From positions 1 through 64,000 of the forward strand of contig NZ_JAKFFS010000006.1 of NCBI RefSeq assembly GCF_021502725.1: a stretch of DNA of 64,000 nucleotides, read 5' to 3'. This DNA comes from Dyadobacter sp. CY345 (lineage in GTDB: Bacteria; Bacteroidota; Bacteroidia; Cytophagales; Spirosomataceae). Below the pieces are notes generated by a model. The model had not been told where the DNA came from. It did not search any database and saw nothing but the letters and a program-made list of their open reading frames with translations. Every line of letters starts with the position of its first letter. The stretch's first letter is position 1. Shown here piece after piece: positions 1 through 11,010 of the stretch. The position numbers and the translations under genes are program-made.

Positions 1-25
1 TGTATAATTTTTTACTATTTTTGAC

Positions 26-91
26 ATGCATATTGGGATTGGTTTGGCGACTTTAATATACTGAAATTCAGTATATTAACCCAATATGCAT
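26..91. repeat. Large nested inverted repeat
   Basis: Outer arms ATGCATATTGGG (26-37) and CCCAATATGCAT (80-91) are a perfect 12-bp inverted repeat. Inner arms TTAATATACTGA (53-64) and TCAGTATATTAA (68-79) are a second perfect 12-bp repeat with a 3-nt loop. The inner right arm abuts the outer right arm, so the fold is a 24-bp stem with a one-sided 15-nt bulge (38-52). There is no clear T-tract. It could be a structured RNA, a recombination or IS end, or a protein site. The rest of 1-370 shows no gene. Confidence 0.6.
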
Positions 92-370
92 CCTTCTATT
101 TTCGCTAATTCATTTCACCCAACGGGTTATCTATATGATAATTCTTTTAGCGAGGCGAGTTAAAAATTGCCTCCAAGATATTCGCCATTACACATGATCC
201 GCCAAATTTGTATTTAACAACCAAACGTAACGAAAGAGGAGTTAAAAGCTTATTATGCAATCACTTTCTTCTTGTGAAAGTCGATAAAGAAGTTCGGCTC
301 TATCTATTAATCATTTATCCGAGTGCGATTTCTATAGAATTGCCGTTTTTGACTCAGAATTGCCGATACT

Positions 371-1249
371 TTATTTATCTGAGTCCGGCTTGAGGTATTT
401 TTCGAAGAACTTTTCGGTTGCAGGAGCAGTTATATTTAGCTTGGATGAGTAACCTACCTCATGGCCTACGCTATCAATACGTATGTATTCAACAGTTGAT
501 CCCGTTTTCTTCATTTTTTCTACAAAATCTTCGGTCAGATTCGGCCGCACAATGCGATCATCACTTCCCTGGATCAATAGCATAGGAGGATGCCCGGTAG
601 TAATATATCCAATTGGCCACCAAACAGGCTTGGCCATAGGTACATCACGCCCCAGTTCGGTTGGCGGAGAACCTGCAACAACCACGTTGACCAAACTGGA
701 GTAATCCTGCCATCCACCATCACCTTCCAAACCTGCTGATTTTGGAGTCATAGCAAGCATAAGGGCAAGGTGAGCACCAGCTGAATGTCCGAAAGCACCT
801 ATTCTTTGCGGATCAATATTGTACTCTTTTGCATGAGCACGAAGCCACCGCACGGCACATTTTACATCCTCGATACACGCAGGGAACGGGGCTTCATCTG
901 TTAGCCGGTAGTTGATATTGATTGCTACAAAACCTTTTTGAGCATAGTCAACCATAAAATTCTGATATACACAGTCTTCCTTGGAACCAGCACGCCAGCC
1001 TCCGCCATGAACAATGACCATTGCCGGTCGCAGTTTTCCGCCGAAGTTTGCCGGCATAGCCATATCCAACTTCCATGCCTGACTTGCCCCATCCCGGTAA
1101 GGTATATTTTGAGTAACGGTAATTGTTTTGTATTCCGAACTTAAAGGAAGATTCGATGCTTTTTTTGCCTTCTGAGCCGACACATCAATGACCGAAGTAA
1201 TTAACACAGCGCAAGAAATTAAAACGGATTCAATGATATTTTTTCTCAT
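371..1249 (-). CDS. Secreted alpha/beta hydrolase (BD-FAE-like esterase)
   Basis: This 292-aa protein has a signal peptide (about residues 1-26, ending VSAQ). The alpha/beta-hydrolase hallmarks are visible: oxyanion motif HGGGW (81-85), nucleophile elbow GHSAG (154-158, Ser156), an acidic residue in QGSDDR (about 230) and the catalytic His in VGHEVG (about 263). The arrangement matches the esterase/lipase and BD-FAE (feruloyl/acetyl esterase) families that remove ester groups from plant polysaccharides. It is the last gene of the minus-strand hydrolase series and lies 35 bp after the serine hydrolase. Exact substrate is unknown; an acetyl or feruloyl ester is inferred from the locus. Confidence 0.85.
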   Translation of the reverse strand: MRKNIIESVLISCAVLITSVIDVSAQKAKKASNLPLSSEYKTITVTQNIPYRDGASQAWKLDMAMPANFGGKLRPAMVIVHGGGWRAGSKEDCVYQNFMVDYAQKGFVAININYRLTDEAPFPACIEDVKCAVRWLRAHAKEYNIDPQRIGAFGHSAGAHLALMLAMTPKSAGLEGDGGWQDYSSLVNVVVAGSPPTELGRDVPMAKPVWWPIGYITTGHPPMLLIQGSDDRIVRPNLTEDFVEKMKKTGSTVEYIRIDSVGHEVGYSSKLNITAPATEKFFEKYLKPDSDK

Positions 1250-1284
1250 TTACGATTTGATTAAATTTCAGTTACACATTATAG

Positions 1285-2595
1285 TTATTTAAATAGCTGG
1301 TAGGCTTTGCTGAGAAATTGCGGATAGAGTGGATCCCGTTTTGGCATATTCAGGTAAAACAGGGCAATCATATTATTCTCCGGATCTATGATATACTCTG
1401 TCCCATATGCCCCACCCCATGCAAATGCTGCGTTGGAAACCTCGGGAACAGGCTTTTTCTCAACATTGTACAATTCAAATCCAAGACCGAACTGAAACCC
1501 TTTTCCGCTGGAATTCACAGCAGGCAAGCGGTTAACTTTTGTCATCAGCTCAATTGTTTCCGGTTTGAGAATACGTTTGCCATTGGACTCACCTTTATTC
1601 AGAAGCATCTGACAGAATTTGGCATAGTCACCAATCGTTCCATTAAGCCCAAGACCTGCCTGTACATATGTTTGAACCGGGCTTACCGCACCTTCGCTAA
1701 CCCTATTGGGTTGCGGAACCAGTTTGCCATCAATGTAGCTATACGCCTTCACAAACCGGCCGAGTGCCGACGGTTCAAAATACCAGTCAGTATCATTCAT
1801 CCCCAAAGGCCCCAATACGGTTGATTTGACGTATTCCCGCAGGCTTTTACCAGATATAACCTCGACCATATATCCCAGCATGTTACTGCTTGTATGGTAG
1901 TTCCATTCACTGCCAGGATCGAAGCCAAGAGGAGATTTTGCAAGTGCAATCATATCATCTTTAAGATATCTCGCTGTGTTTGCCGCTCCGGTTCGCTGTC
2001 CCGGGGTTACTGTTGCGTTTGTTCCTGCTGTCGCAGCCGCGTTTTTTTTCGCCATTTCCGCCCGACGTGCTTCTCCTATCAGCCCGGCTCCAAGTCCGGA
2101 AGAATGTGACATCAGGTGCGCGAATGTCATCGGTGTCTTTACTGGACGTGTTTCAAATGTTCCATCATCATTGAGCGAGGTCGCAACTTTATCAGAAATT
2201 TCCGGAAAATACTTTGAAACCGGATCATCAACTGAAACCAATCCCTTTTCCACCAATGTCATAAAGGCGACAGTCACAATCGCTTTTGTTTGTGAAAACA
2301 AAATATAGTAGTCATCCACAGATGCCGGGATCTGATTCTCAACGTCTTTGTAACCGAATGCCTTGTTGTATACCACGTTTCCGCCTTTGGCGACAAAACC
2401 CACAATACTACTGGCTTTCTTTTGATCAACAAAGCTTTGTAACAGCGAATCAATGCGTTTTGTTTTCGCCTCATTGGTACCACTGGCTTTCAGATCAGTT
2501 TGGTAATTCAATGATTGTTTCGTGGCGAATTTTGGCTGGGCCATCGTGCTGGTAAATGCTGCTAATAGCGACAGGCTTAAAAATATTTTTTTCAT
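1285..2595 (-). CDS. Serine hydrolase, class C beta-lactamase-like (copy 1)
   Basis: This 436-aa protein has a signal peptide (residues 1-19, ending TMAQ). The beta-lactamase/D-aminopeptidase fold is shown by S-Q-T-K (Ser101/Lys104), the catalytic SxxK motif, then a Tyr motif in WNYHTS and a glycine-rich segment (AFAWGGAYG) near the C-terminus. Proteins of this family act as periplasmic or extracellular esterases or peptidases rather than true lactamases. It is closely similar over its full length, with the same number of residues, to the gene at 16034-17344, differing mainly around the low-complexity Ala/Thr stretch near residues 185-200. The two copies bracket the esterase cluster. Substrate unknown. 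Confidence 0.85.
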   Translation of the reverse strand: MKKIFLSLSLLAAFTSTMAQPKFATKQSLNYQTDLKASGTNEAKTKRIDSLLQSFVDQKKASSIVGFVAKGGNVVYNKAFGYKDVENQIPASVDDYYILFSQTKAIVTVAFMTLVEKGLVSVDDPVSKYFPEISDKVATSLNDDGTFETRPVKTPMTFAHLMSHSSGLGAGLIGEARRAEMAKKNAAATAGTNATVTPGQRTGAANTARYLKDDMIALAKSPLGFDPGSEWNYHTSSNMLGYMVEVISGKSLREYVKSTVLGPLGMNDTDWYFEPSALGRFVKAYSYIDGKLVPQPNRVSEGAVSPVQTYVQAGLGLNGTIGDYAKFCQMLLNKGESNGKRILKPETIELMTKVNRLPAVNSSGKGFQFGLGFELYNVEKKPVPEVSNAAFAWGGAYGTEYIIDPENNMIALFYLNMPKRDPLYPQFLSKAYQLFK

Positions 2596-2719
2596 AGTTA
2601 TCTATGTTTTTTAATCTTTGTATTAAATGATTTGTTCAATGAAACTTGTTACAAACCGAAAGTTTTAGATCTCATAGTGCCGCAGGCAATTGTTTTAAAT
2701 TATAATTGTCAGTTTTTAT

Positions 2720-3703
2720 TTATTTCAAAAGAGGCCAGCCAATTTCATCCCAACTCAATTCCTCAACACGTAGCTTCGAGCGTCCTTTGTCTTTGGCATC
2801 ATAACCGTGAAAAATGAGATAATCCTTGCCGTCAAAAGAGCAAACTGCGTTGTGCCCGACGCCGTGCCAGTCGGCGTTACCTTGTAGTAATAATGTCCCC
2901 CCACCTTTTGTCATTAGGGCTCCCTCTTTGTCTTTATACGGTCCTGAAAGTTTCTCGGAACGCCCCACGCGCATCTTGTAAGTACTGTTTATGCCTTTAC
3001 AGCAGTAGTCGTAAGATGCAAACAGATAATAAAAATCTTTCTTTTTAAAGGTAAAAGGAGCTTCGATTGCACCGTTTCCGGCTGAGGGATCTGTTGTGCT
3101 GCGGGGAACACTGGCGATTGTAAACCATTGCTGCGGATCTGTGGAAATGGATTTTGCGTCGTCGGCTAGTTTTACCAGCTTCAAGCCATTCCAGAACGAA
3201 CCGAATGCCAGCCACGGTTTTTGGTTTTCATCCAGAATAAAATTAGGATCGATTGCGTTCCATTCATCTCTTCCCGGAACCGACTCAATCACTTTTCCGT
3301 GATCTGTCCACAGATAATCCTTACTGTCGGTTTGAAGTGTTTTATTGGTAGCCAACCCGATGCAGGATCTATTTTTACCAAAAGTGGAGATGGAATAATA
3401 CAAGTAATACAGCCCATTGTGGAAAGAAATATCAGGAGCCCAGATGTGACCTTTAAATCCGGGAACTGCTTTAACGGCCCATGTTGGAGGACTGCTAAAA
3501 ACCGGATCTTCCCGCTTCCAGTTTTCCATATCTTTTGAAGACCAAAAGCTGATCCCGCGTCCGGTGGCAAAGAGTAAATAGGTTCCGTCCTGTTTAACCA
3601 TCACCGGATCATGAACGGAGATATTGGTCTGTAAGGAATCCTGAGCAACCGCAAATCCAACGGTTACGATGAAAATGAATAGAAAAGCAATTAGCTTAGT
3701 CAT
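2720..3703 (-). CDS. GH43 family arabinan hydrolase
   Basis: This 327-aa secreted protein has a signal peptide (about 1-20). The five-bladed GH43 propeller signature is visible: general base Asp in SVHDPVM (Asp32), the pKa-modulating Asp in NAIDPNF (Asp152), and general acid Glu in GAIEAPF (Glu214). WAPD (about 88-91) and a YYLYYS-type blade motif also fit endo-1,5-alpha-L-arabinanases or arabinofuranosidases. It probably cleaves arabinose side chains or arabinan outside the cytoplasm. It follows the broken gene at 3707-4277 with almost no spacing and belongs to the polysaccharide locus. Arabinan specificity is inferred from family resemblance. Confidence 0.88.
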   Translation of the reverse strand: MTKLIAFLFIFIVTVGFAVAQDSLQTNISVHDPVMVKQDGTYLLFATGRGISFWSSKDMENWKREDPVFSSPPTWAVKAVPGFKGHIWAPDISFHNGLYYLYYSISTFGKNRSCIGLATNKTLQTDSKDYLWTDHGKVIESVPGRDEWNAIDPNFILDENQKPWLAFGSFWNGLKLVKLADDAKSISTDPQQWFTIASVPRSTTDPSAGNGAIEAPFTFKKKDFYYLFASYDYCCKGINSTYKMRVGRSEKLSGPYKDKEGALMTKGGGTLLLQGNADWHGVGHNAVCSFDGKDYLIFHGYDAKDKGRSKLRVEELSWDEIGWPLLK

Positions 3704-3706
3704 GTT

Positions 3707-4277
3707 TTATTTAAGTTGAATTTTTTGCGAAGCTCCAAAAAAAAGCATTTCTCCAACACCGAATGTTTTAACGCCAATTCTGGCATATACATATTCCCTC
3801 CTGGCCAAAGCAGTTGATAATGTTGCAGTTAAAGTAATGGTTTTTAAAAAAATCCGTAATTGCGGCAGCCAACTGCTGAATGCTGAACATTACTTATATT
3901 ATTTTTAGGATCTAGGATAATTGTGGTGCCGACATACAAGTTCACACGCTCCGTAGTTCTGGTGGCATTCACTTGCTGTAAGTTGAAAGTAGCAGAAACT
4001 TCGGCTTTGGAATAGGTATCATTCCTGAAAACAAAATATGGTGTTACCGGTACGTCCAACTTTTGGGTTCCCCGAAGCGCCACGTTGATTGTGTCGGGAT
4101 TGTCAACTCAGGAACCATTTCCACGCAAACCGACCAGTTTATAATCTCCGTCAAAAAAGGATGTGGAAAATATATCACAGTAGCATTCAATTCCTGAGGC
4201 ATGAGCCATCCAGATACTAAAAAGGCATAAAGCGAGCCGCAAAATCCCCGGAAGGAAATTCGTCTAATTAGTTTCAT
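3707..4277 (-). pseudogene. Broken secreted-protein gene with homopolymer frameshifts
   Basis: Read on the minus strand, one protein of about 190 aa can be followed across three interruptions. It starts with MKLIRRISF and a hydrophobic leader. It shifts frame in a T6 run near 4158 (one more T would join FPHP to FFDGDYK). It meets TGA after GLRGNGS (TGG would restore W) and continues through VDNPDTINVALRGTQ. It shifts again in the T7 run near 3851 (one more T joins NYGFF to LKTITLTA) and ends ...GASQKIQLK at 3707. It resembles the small secreted proteins found in Sus-type loci, but I cannot name the family. Two of the three lesions are homopolymer indels, so sequencing error or phase variation is possible besides decay. 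Confidence 0.55.
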
Positions 4278-5452
4278 ATGTCAAATTTTGTTAGATGGTG
4301 AGTATCAAGTAATTTTTATTTTAGTTGTTTATTTCTAAAAATATATCTTTAATTATAGTCAAGTTTTGCCCAAAAACTTCACTGCAAGTAGTTTAATACC
4401 ACTCTTTAAGGACTTGCTTAAAACATTTGGCCGGATCAGAGAGTAGTGATTTTCAAACTCACGAATCCCAACGCATAACACTATACGTTTTTGGCTATTT
4501 ATTTTGGCTGTTCTCATTGGCATAACCATCTTTAAGATAACTATTTTATTGTTTTAGAACTTTCATAACCACGGTTATCAATCTCCTGTGACCACCAAAC
4601 GTACAGGCCAGAGGGTAAACACCGTTTGATCAGAAACTGTATATCTTAATTTAAATCTGCGCCGGTTTACCAAAAGCGTTTCAGCGAAGATCTGTGAAAT
4701 ATCAGGAACCCCATAGGTAATTTAGCAATCGTCATAGCTTTTGTTAAAACATCAATGCTATTCTGATCACCTCCTTCATTTAATTTCGAATGCTTCCGCT
4801 GTCAGGTATCATCCATATTCTCGTGTAAGTGTTGTTGTTACATAGGAATAACTTTTGCTCCGAAGCTAAGACCAGTGACTGCAACGTTAATTTTTTTACG
4901 CATAAATTAAGTGAGAAATTGAATTTTGATTTACAAATTATGAGATATGTATGCGCATTTATACTTAAAAATCCCAGCTTAGCCACCAATTCGGCCTTAC
5001 AGCAATTAACAATACAATTTTAAAGAAAAATAATGCTATAAACTTCATATGATTTGATTAGTACTAAACGTATTTTGATTGGTTTTTGGAATGAAAAGAA
5101 TTTCAAAGCAAAATATCGTTAGAATTGATCAAGAACTACACTGTAGATTAATAAAACAGAAAGACAAAGTCACAACGTTCAGAGATCATCTATGCACTAC
5201 GAACTTGCTTTAAGAAGAGCAGCACCAAGCAGTCTTATTTAAAAAAGTTGGCAAAAGGGAGTGTAAAATGCCTTGTGTCAATTTTAGTTTTGTCCATGTG
5301 GAGGCCCCTTACCCTCCACCCGGAGGAAAGTCACCTATGGCTCTTAATCTATCGTCAATTTTAGTATACCGAAGCTCCGTATTAAAATTGGCTAAATTAA
5401 TGTCGTCAGCCATTCATTGGTACCGTAATAACTTGTGTTGTTTCAAAGATGC
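4278..5452. other. Gene-poor 1.2-kb gap with coding debris
   Basis: No intact gene of normal size is visible. On the minus strand near 4550-4680, two frames together read like the end of a T9SS sorting domain (fragments LLVNRRRFKLRY and LPSGLYVWWSQEIDNRG), with frameshifts. This suggests remains of a deleted gene. A 34-codon open frame at 5309-5413 is listed separately. The rest is AT-rich without recognised structure. Confidence 0.45.
5309..5413 (-). CDS. Possible small ORF of 34 aa
   Basis: An ATG-started frame encodes a short hydrophilic peptide beginning MADDINLANFNTEL and ending IGDFPPGGG. The composition looks protein-like (acidic, helix-forming, then a Pro/Gly tail), but there is no recognisable family. 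The region around it is debris. It may be a real small gene, the tail of a deleted gene, or chance. Confidence 0.2.
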   Translation of the reverse strand: MADDINLANFNTELRYTKIDDRLRAIGDFPPGGG

Positions 5453-6361
5453 TCACCTTCTTTGAATCATTCCCATATCCATCAAAAAGGCTATAAAACT
5501 CTCTGGCCAGTATTTCAGGGTTTCTCCCTTCGTAAAATCCATCGCAAATCCATGAGAGCCTTTATTGTAAATATGCATTTCGGCCGTAACCCCGGCATTC
5601 AGCAACGACGTATAAAACTCAACACTTTTGGCAGCCGTAGTCAAATTATCATCGTGGGCATTGATGATAAAAACTGGTGGACAACTTTCCTTTCGAACAG
5701 TATAATTTTTTAGAAATGCAGCATAAAAAAGGCCAGCGAAATTGGGCTTCCAGCTAACCTTGCCTGGGCCTTCATTTAATTCTTCGGTTGCTGCTAGTTC
5801 TACAGCCAATGTTCCACCAGCAGAAAAACCTGTTATGCCAATTTTATTGGGATCAATTCTAAGTTTGGATGCATCTTTTCGCAAAGTGATGATGGCCTGC
5901 TTTGCATCGTCGAATGCAGCTGCGAAATAATTATCTCTGGGAATTACAAAATTTTTACTGCTATCTCTGGTATTCAAGCGATATTTTAACACCAACGATG
6001 CCACGCCCTGTTCTTTTAGCCAAAGTGCAAGGTCGGTACCTTCACGATCGAACCAATTATCTACAAAACCGCCTCCGGGACATATCACCACGGCGACACC
6101 AGTTTCTTTTCCGGGCGGTGGCAGATGAAGAACGTAAGTTGGAACGGATACTTTGCGAAAAACACGGTTTTTTTTTGAAGGTGCGTGAGGATTTACATCG
6201 AAATTTACCATCTCTTCGGCAGTTGTATGTTTCACTGGATTATCTTTGATACCCGATGGCCATAGTGGTTTTTCTTCGGATGTCTGTGCATCAACGGTGA
6301 GTTGCAGGGTAAGCGACAGACCAAGTGTTAAAAGAGCTATCGATATATTTCTTAGGTTCAT
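5453..6361 (-). CDS. Secreted alpha/beta hydrolase (acetyl/feruloyl esterase-like)
   Basis: This protein of about 302 aa starts at MNLRNIS; a further upstream ATG (6385) would put residues before the signal peptide, so the downstream start is preferred. The signal peptide ends near TVDAQ. Visible motifs are CPGGGFVDNW (oxyanion region), GFSAGG (nucleophile Ser), a late Asp in NAHDDN and the His in KGSHGFAMD. This pattern fits the BD-FAE / acetyl-xylan esterase type of secreted alpha/beta hydrolase. It lies about 80 bp downstream of the tandem esterase series and is probably co-expressed with it. It likely deacylates polysaccharide side groups. Confidence 0.85.
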   Translation of the reverse strand: MNLRNISIALLTLGLSLTLQLTVDAQTSEEKPLWPSGIKDNPVKHTTAEEMVNFDVNPHAPSKKNRVFRKVSVPTYVLHLPPPGKETGVAVVICPGGGFVDNWFDREGTDLALWLKEQGVASLVLKYRLNTRDSSKNFVIPRDNYFAAAFDDAKQAIITLRKDASKLRIDPNKIGITGFSAGGTLAVELAATEELNEGPGKVSWKPNFAGLFYAAFLKNYTVRKESCPPVFIINAHDDNLTTAAKSVEFYTSLLNAGVTAEMHIYNKGSHGFAMDFTKGETLKYWPESFIAFLMDMGMIQRR

Positions 6362-6442
6362 AGGGCAAGATTTATATTTTAACATTTAATTATCGCTTTG
6401 AATCAAATTTCTTGATTGATTATATTCCAGCTCTTCATTAAA

Positions 6443-8697
<2,255 letters not shown>

Positions 8698-8722
8698 AAA
8701 TATGTTTAGGACAACCTACTAT

Positions 8723-9802
8723 TTATTTGAAAATTTTCTGAGAAAAATTATAAAGATCATGGCGCCACACATACATGCTATGCCCTCCCTCCATTTTTGA
8801 TAACTCGGACTTAAGACCATACTTTTCAAATAATGCTCTTGTCAGGTCGTTGTTTTTGTCTGCAATGTCTGACGCGCCACCTGTTGTGAAGATGAAATAT
8901 TTAACCGTTTTCTTTAAAGTTGGCGCTGCTGCTTTCACTATCGGGTCATATTTTTCAAAAGTACCGTGCCTGTTCGCAAACCATCCGGAACTCATTACGT
9001 TCACATAAGCAAAGTTATCTGGAAATTTCAGGATAGTTTCCAAAGTTTCGAGGCCACCCATTGAAAGTCCGGCAATAGCACGATGTGGTACATCGGTAAG
9101 CGCTCTGAAATTATGCTCTACAAAAGGAATAATGCTGTTTCCCAGATCTTCGGCGAAGGTTTCAGTAGGGATACTTCCATCGGGCATGACCACGATCATT
9201 GGAACAATTTTGCCCTCGGCAAACAAATTGTCAAGGATCCAGCCTGCTTTTCCTTGTCCCGGCCAGTTGGTGTCATTGTCGCCGCCACCATGCATCAGGT
9301 ATAAAACAGGAAGCTTTTTGTTATCTGCAAAATAAGTTGGAGGCGTCCAGACAAACATGCGACGGGTTGTTTTTGTAGCTTTGGATGGATAGTAAACAAT
9401 AGAAAGCAAACCGTGCGGCACCTCTTTCTGTTGCCAGAAAAGCGTTTTATTTTTTGGTACAACCTCCACCATCGGGCGAAAATCAGCAACCATCGGATTT
9501 TTAGGATCATTTACCTTATTTCCATCCACCAAAAAATTATAGCGATAGACACTTGGGTTCAGGCCGGGCGAGGTAGTTATCGTCCATACGCTGTCAGCGC
9601 CCCTCTCAGATTTTACAGCTTTAAGGTCTCCACCGAGTGTAACTGTTTTTGCATTGGGCGCATAAAAACGAAATGTAGCACTGCTGTCAGCATTCACCTC
9701 AAACGGTATATATTTTAAAGTTTGAGCTGGTGTGCCTGGCGGTTGCGCGTTGCTAGCTGCCATGCTACACCAAAATAAAAGTAAAAAGCTAAAATGTCTC
9801 AT
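8723..9802 (-). CDS. CBM48-esterase D family hydrolase, tandem copy 1
   Basis: This 359-aa protein has a signal peptide (about 1-19). An N-terminal CBM48-like domain (about 30-115; ATFRFYAPNAKTVTLGGDL) precedes an esterase D domain with HGGGDNDTNW, the nucleophile in AGLSMGGLE, and His in EGGHSMYVW. It is the first of three paralogues in a row, 25 bp before the next. GLSMGG differs from the GFS(V/R)GGG of the other copies, so this is the most divergent of the three and closer to classic feruloyl esterase/XynZ-type domains. It probably acts outside the cytoplasm. Confidence 0.88.
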   Translation of the reverse strand: MRHFSFLLLFWCSMAASNAQPPGTPAQTLKYIPFEVNADSSATFRFYAPNAKTVTLGGDLKAVKSERGADSVWTITTSPGLNPSVYRYNFLVDGNKVNDPKNPMVADFRPMVEVVPKNKTLFWQQKEVPHGLLSIVYYPSKATKTTRRMFVWTPPTYFADNKKLPVLYLMHGGGDNDTNWPGQGKAGWILDNLFAEGKIVPMIVVMPDGSIPTETFAEDLGNSIIPFVEHNFRALTDVPHRAIAGLSMGGLETLETILKFPDNFAYVNVMSSGWFANRHGTFEKYDPIVKAAAPTLKKTVKYFIFTTGGASDIADKNNDLTRALFEKYGLKSELSKMEGGHSMYVWRHDLYNFSQKIFK

Positions 9803-9873
9803 TTCAGGAATTAGTTGTAAGCGTTTATGTTTGCTCTACAAAGGCGATGGGTTCAAATAACTATTGTTTTTTA

Positions 9874-10845
9874 TCATAAACTCTTCAAAAACCCGTTCAA
9901 TACTTCCACGGTTTTGTCCAGCTTATCGTGATGCAGATTATGTCCTGCTCCATCAATGTGAACCAATTTACCCTTTTGCATAACACGCGCGGCTTCCTCG
10001 TTGGCTTTTCGCATTTCCGGCTTTGCATCAGCTTTTAAAATAAGTGCAGATACGGTAATCTTTGCAAGAGCATCTGCTGTACTCATGGTACCTGTCATTG
10101 ACTGTGCTTGTTCAGGTGTATAAGGTCCATGGTATTGCTTTTTTGAAAATGCCCAGTAGTATATATCCACTTTATCCCATAACGGGTTTCCGCGATGGCC
10201 TGCCGCCACGACCTGATCAAAGGGAGTATTGTTCCCCATCACAAGCGAATCCCGGCTTTTAAACATATTCGGCCGCCGTGCTGGCGCTGCTGCCGGCTGA
10301 CCTCCTGATGCAGCAGTCGATGCAGCGGCCACGGGTGGACGATTTCCCAAACCCGGATCGAGCATGATAATGGCTTTTGCCAAATCGGGATAGGATGCAC
10401 CGACCCGCATCACCGTAGCAGCGCCCATGGAATGGCCCATTAGAATTGGCTTTTCAAACTTCATTGCCTTTACAAAATCCACAGCATCTTTGATCATTGT
10501 TTCTCCATTATCCGATGGCGTAAACGGATCGGTGAAACCATGCCCTCGGGAATCAATCATATATATATCGTAATCGTCCTGTAATTTCAAAGTCAACGTA
10601 GTCCAGCTAAGACCGATATCGGTATAGCCATGCACCATGACCATAACGGGTTTGCCTGGTGCGGGTTTTGCGTGATAATAATGCATGCGAATACCATTTG
10701 TGTAGGCATAAGCGTCCGACCAACCATCTGGAAGTGTCGGAAATTGGGCTTTTAAGACTATCGCTGGCAAAAGCATAAGAAGGGTCAGGATTGATAAATA
10801 AATTTTGGCTTGCGCCTTCCCGGTGGATTTGTTTACTCGTTTCAT
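9874..10845 (-). CDS. Alpha/beta-fold hydrolase
   Basis: This protein of about 323 aa starts at MKRVNKS (10845); the upstream ATG at 10881 adds a stretch before the signal anchor. A hydrophobic leader covers about residues 18-35. Classic alpha/beta hydrolase motifs are visible: HGYTDIG (oxyanion), the nucleophile elbow MGHSMGAA, an Asp in LKADAKPE and the terminal His in DGAGHNLHH. A Pro/Ala-rich insertion in the lid region includes AAAPARRPN. The family includes esterases, epoxide hydrolases and C-C hydrolases, so the substrate cannot be set from sequence. It sits between the alpha-galactosidase and the three tandem esterases. Confidence 0.85.
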   Translation of the reverse strand: MKRVNKSTGKAQAKIYLSILTLLMLLPAIVLKAQFPTLPDGWSDAYAYTNGIRMHYYHAKPAPGKPVMVMVHGYTDIGLSWTTLTLKLQDDYDIYMIDSRGHGFTDPFTPSDNGETMIKDAVDFVKAMKFEKPILMGHSMGAATVMRVGASYPDLAKAIIMLDPGLGNRPPVAAASTAASGGQPAAAPARRPNMFKSRDSLVMGNNTPFDQVVAAGHRGNPLWDKVDIYYWAFSKKQYHGPYTPEQAQSMTGTMSTADALAKITVSALILKADAKPEMRKANEEAARVMQKGKLVHIDGAGHNLHHDKLDKTVEVLNGFLKSL

Positions 10846-11010
10846 TTTTAGTTCTATTAAAGTTAATTGACAATAAATCATTACCTATCTTACGCACCGC
10901 CCTCGGATTTCGTCTTTTGAAGATAAAGCGCTCTTCTTTTGAAGCATTCCTGAATTATTCCTTTTTCAGGTTCGGAAAAGATCCTGGTTTTAGCACGAGG
11001 TTGTTGGTCG

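Noticed and set aside
1285-2595. True beta-lactamase (antibiotic resistance)
   Set aside because: SxxK and fold fit class C-like serine hydrolases, but the carbohydrate-locus context and duplication point to an esterase or peptidase; no resistance claim can be supported.
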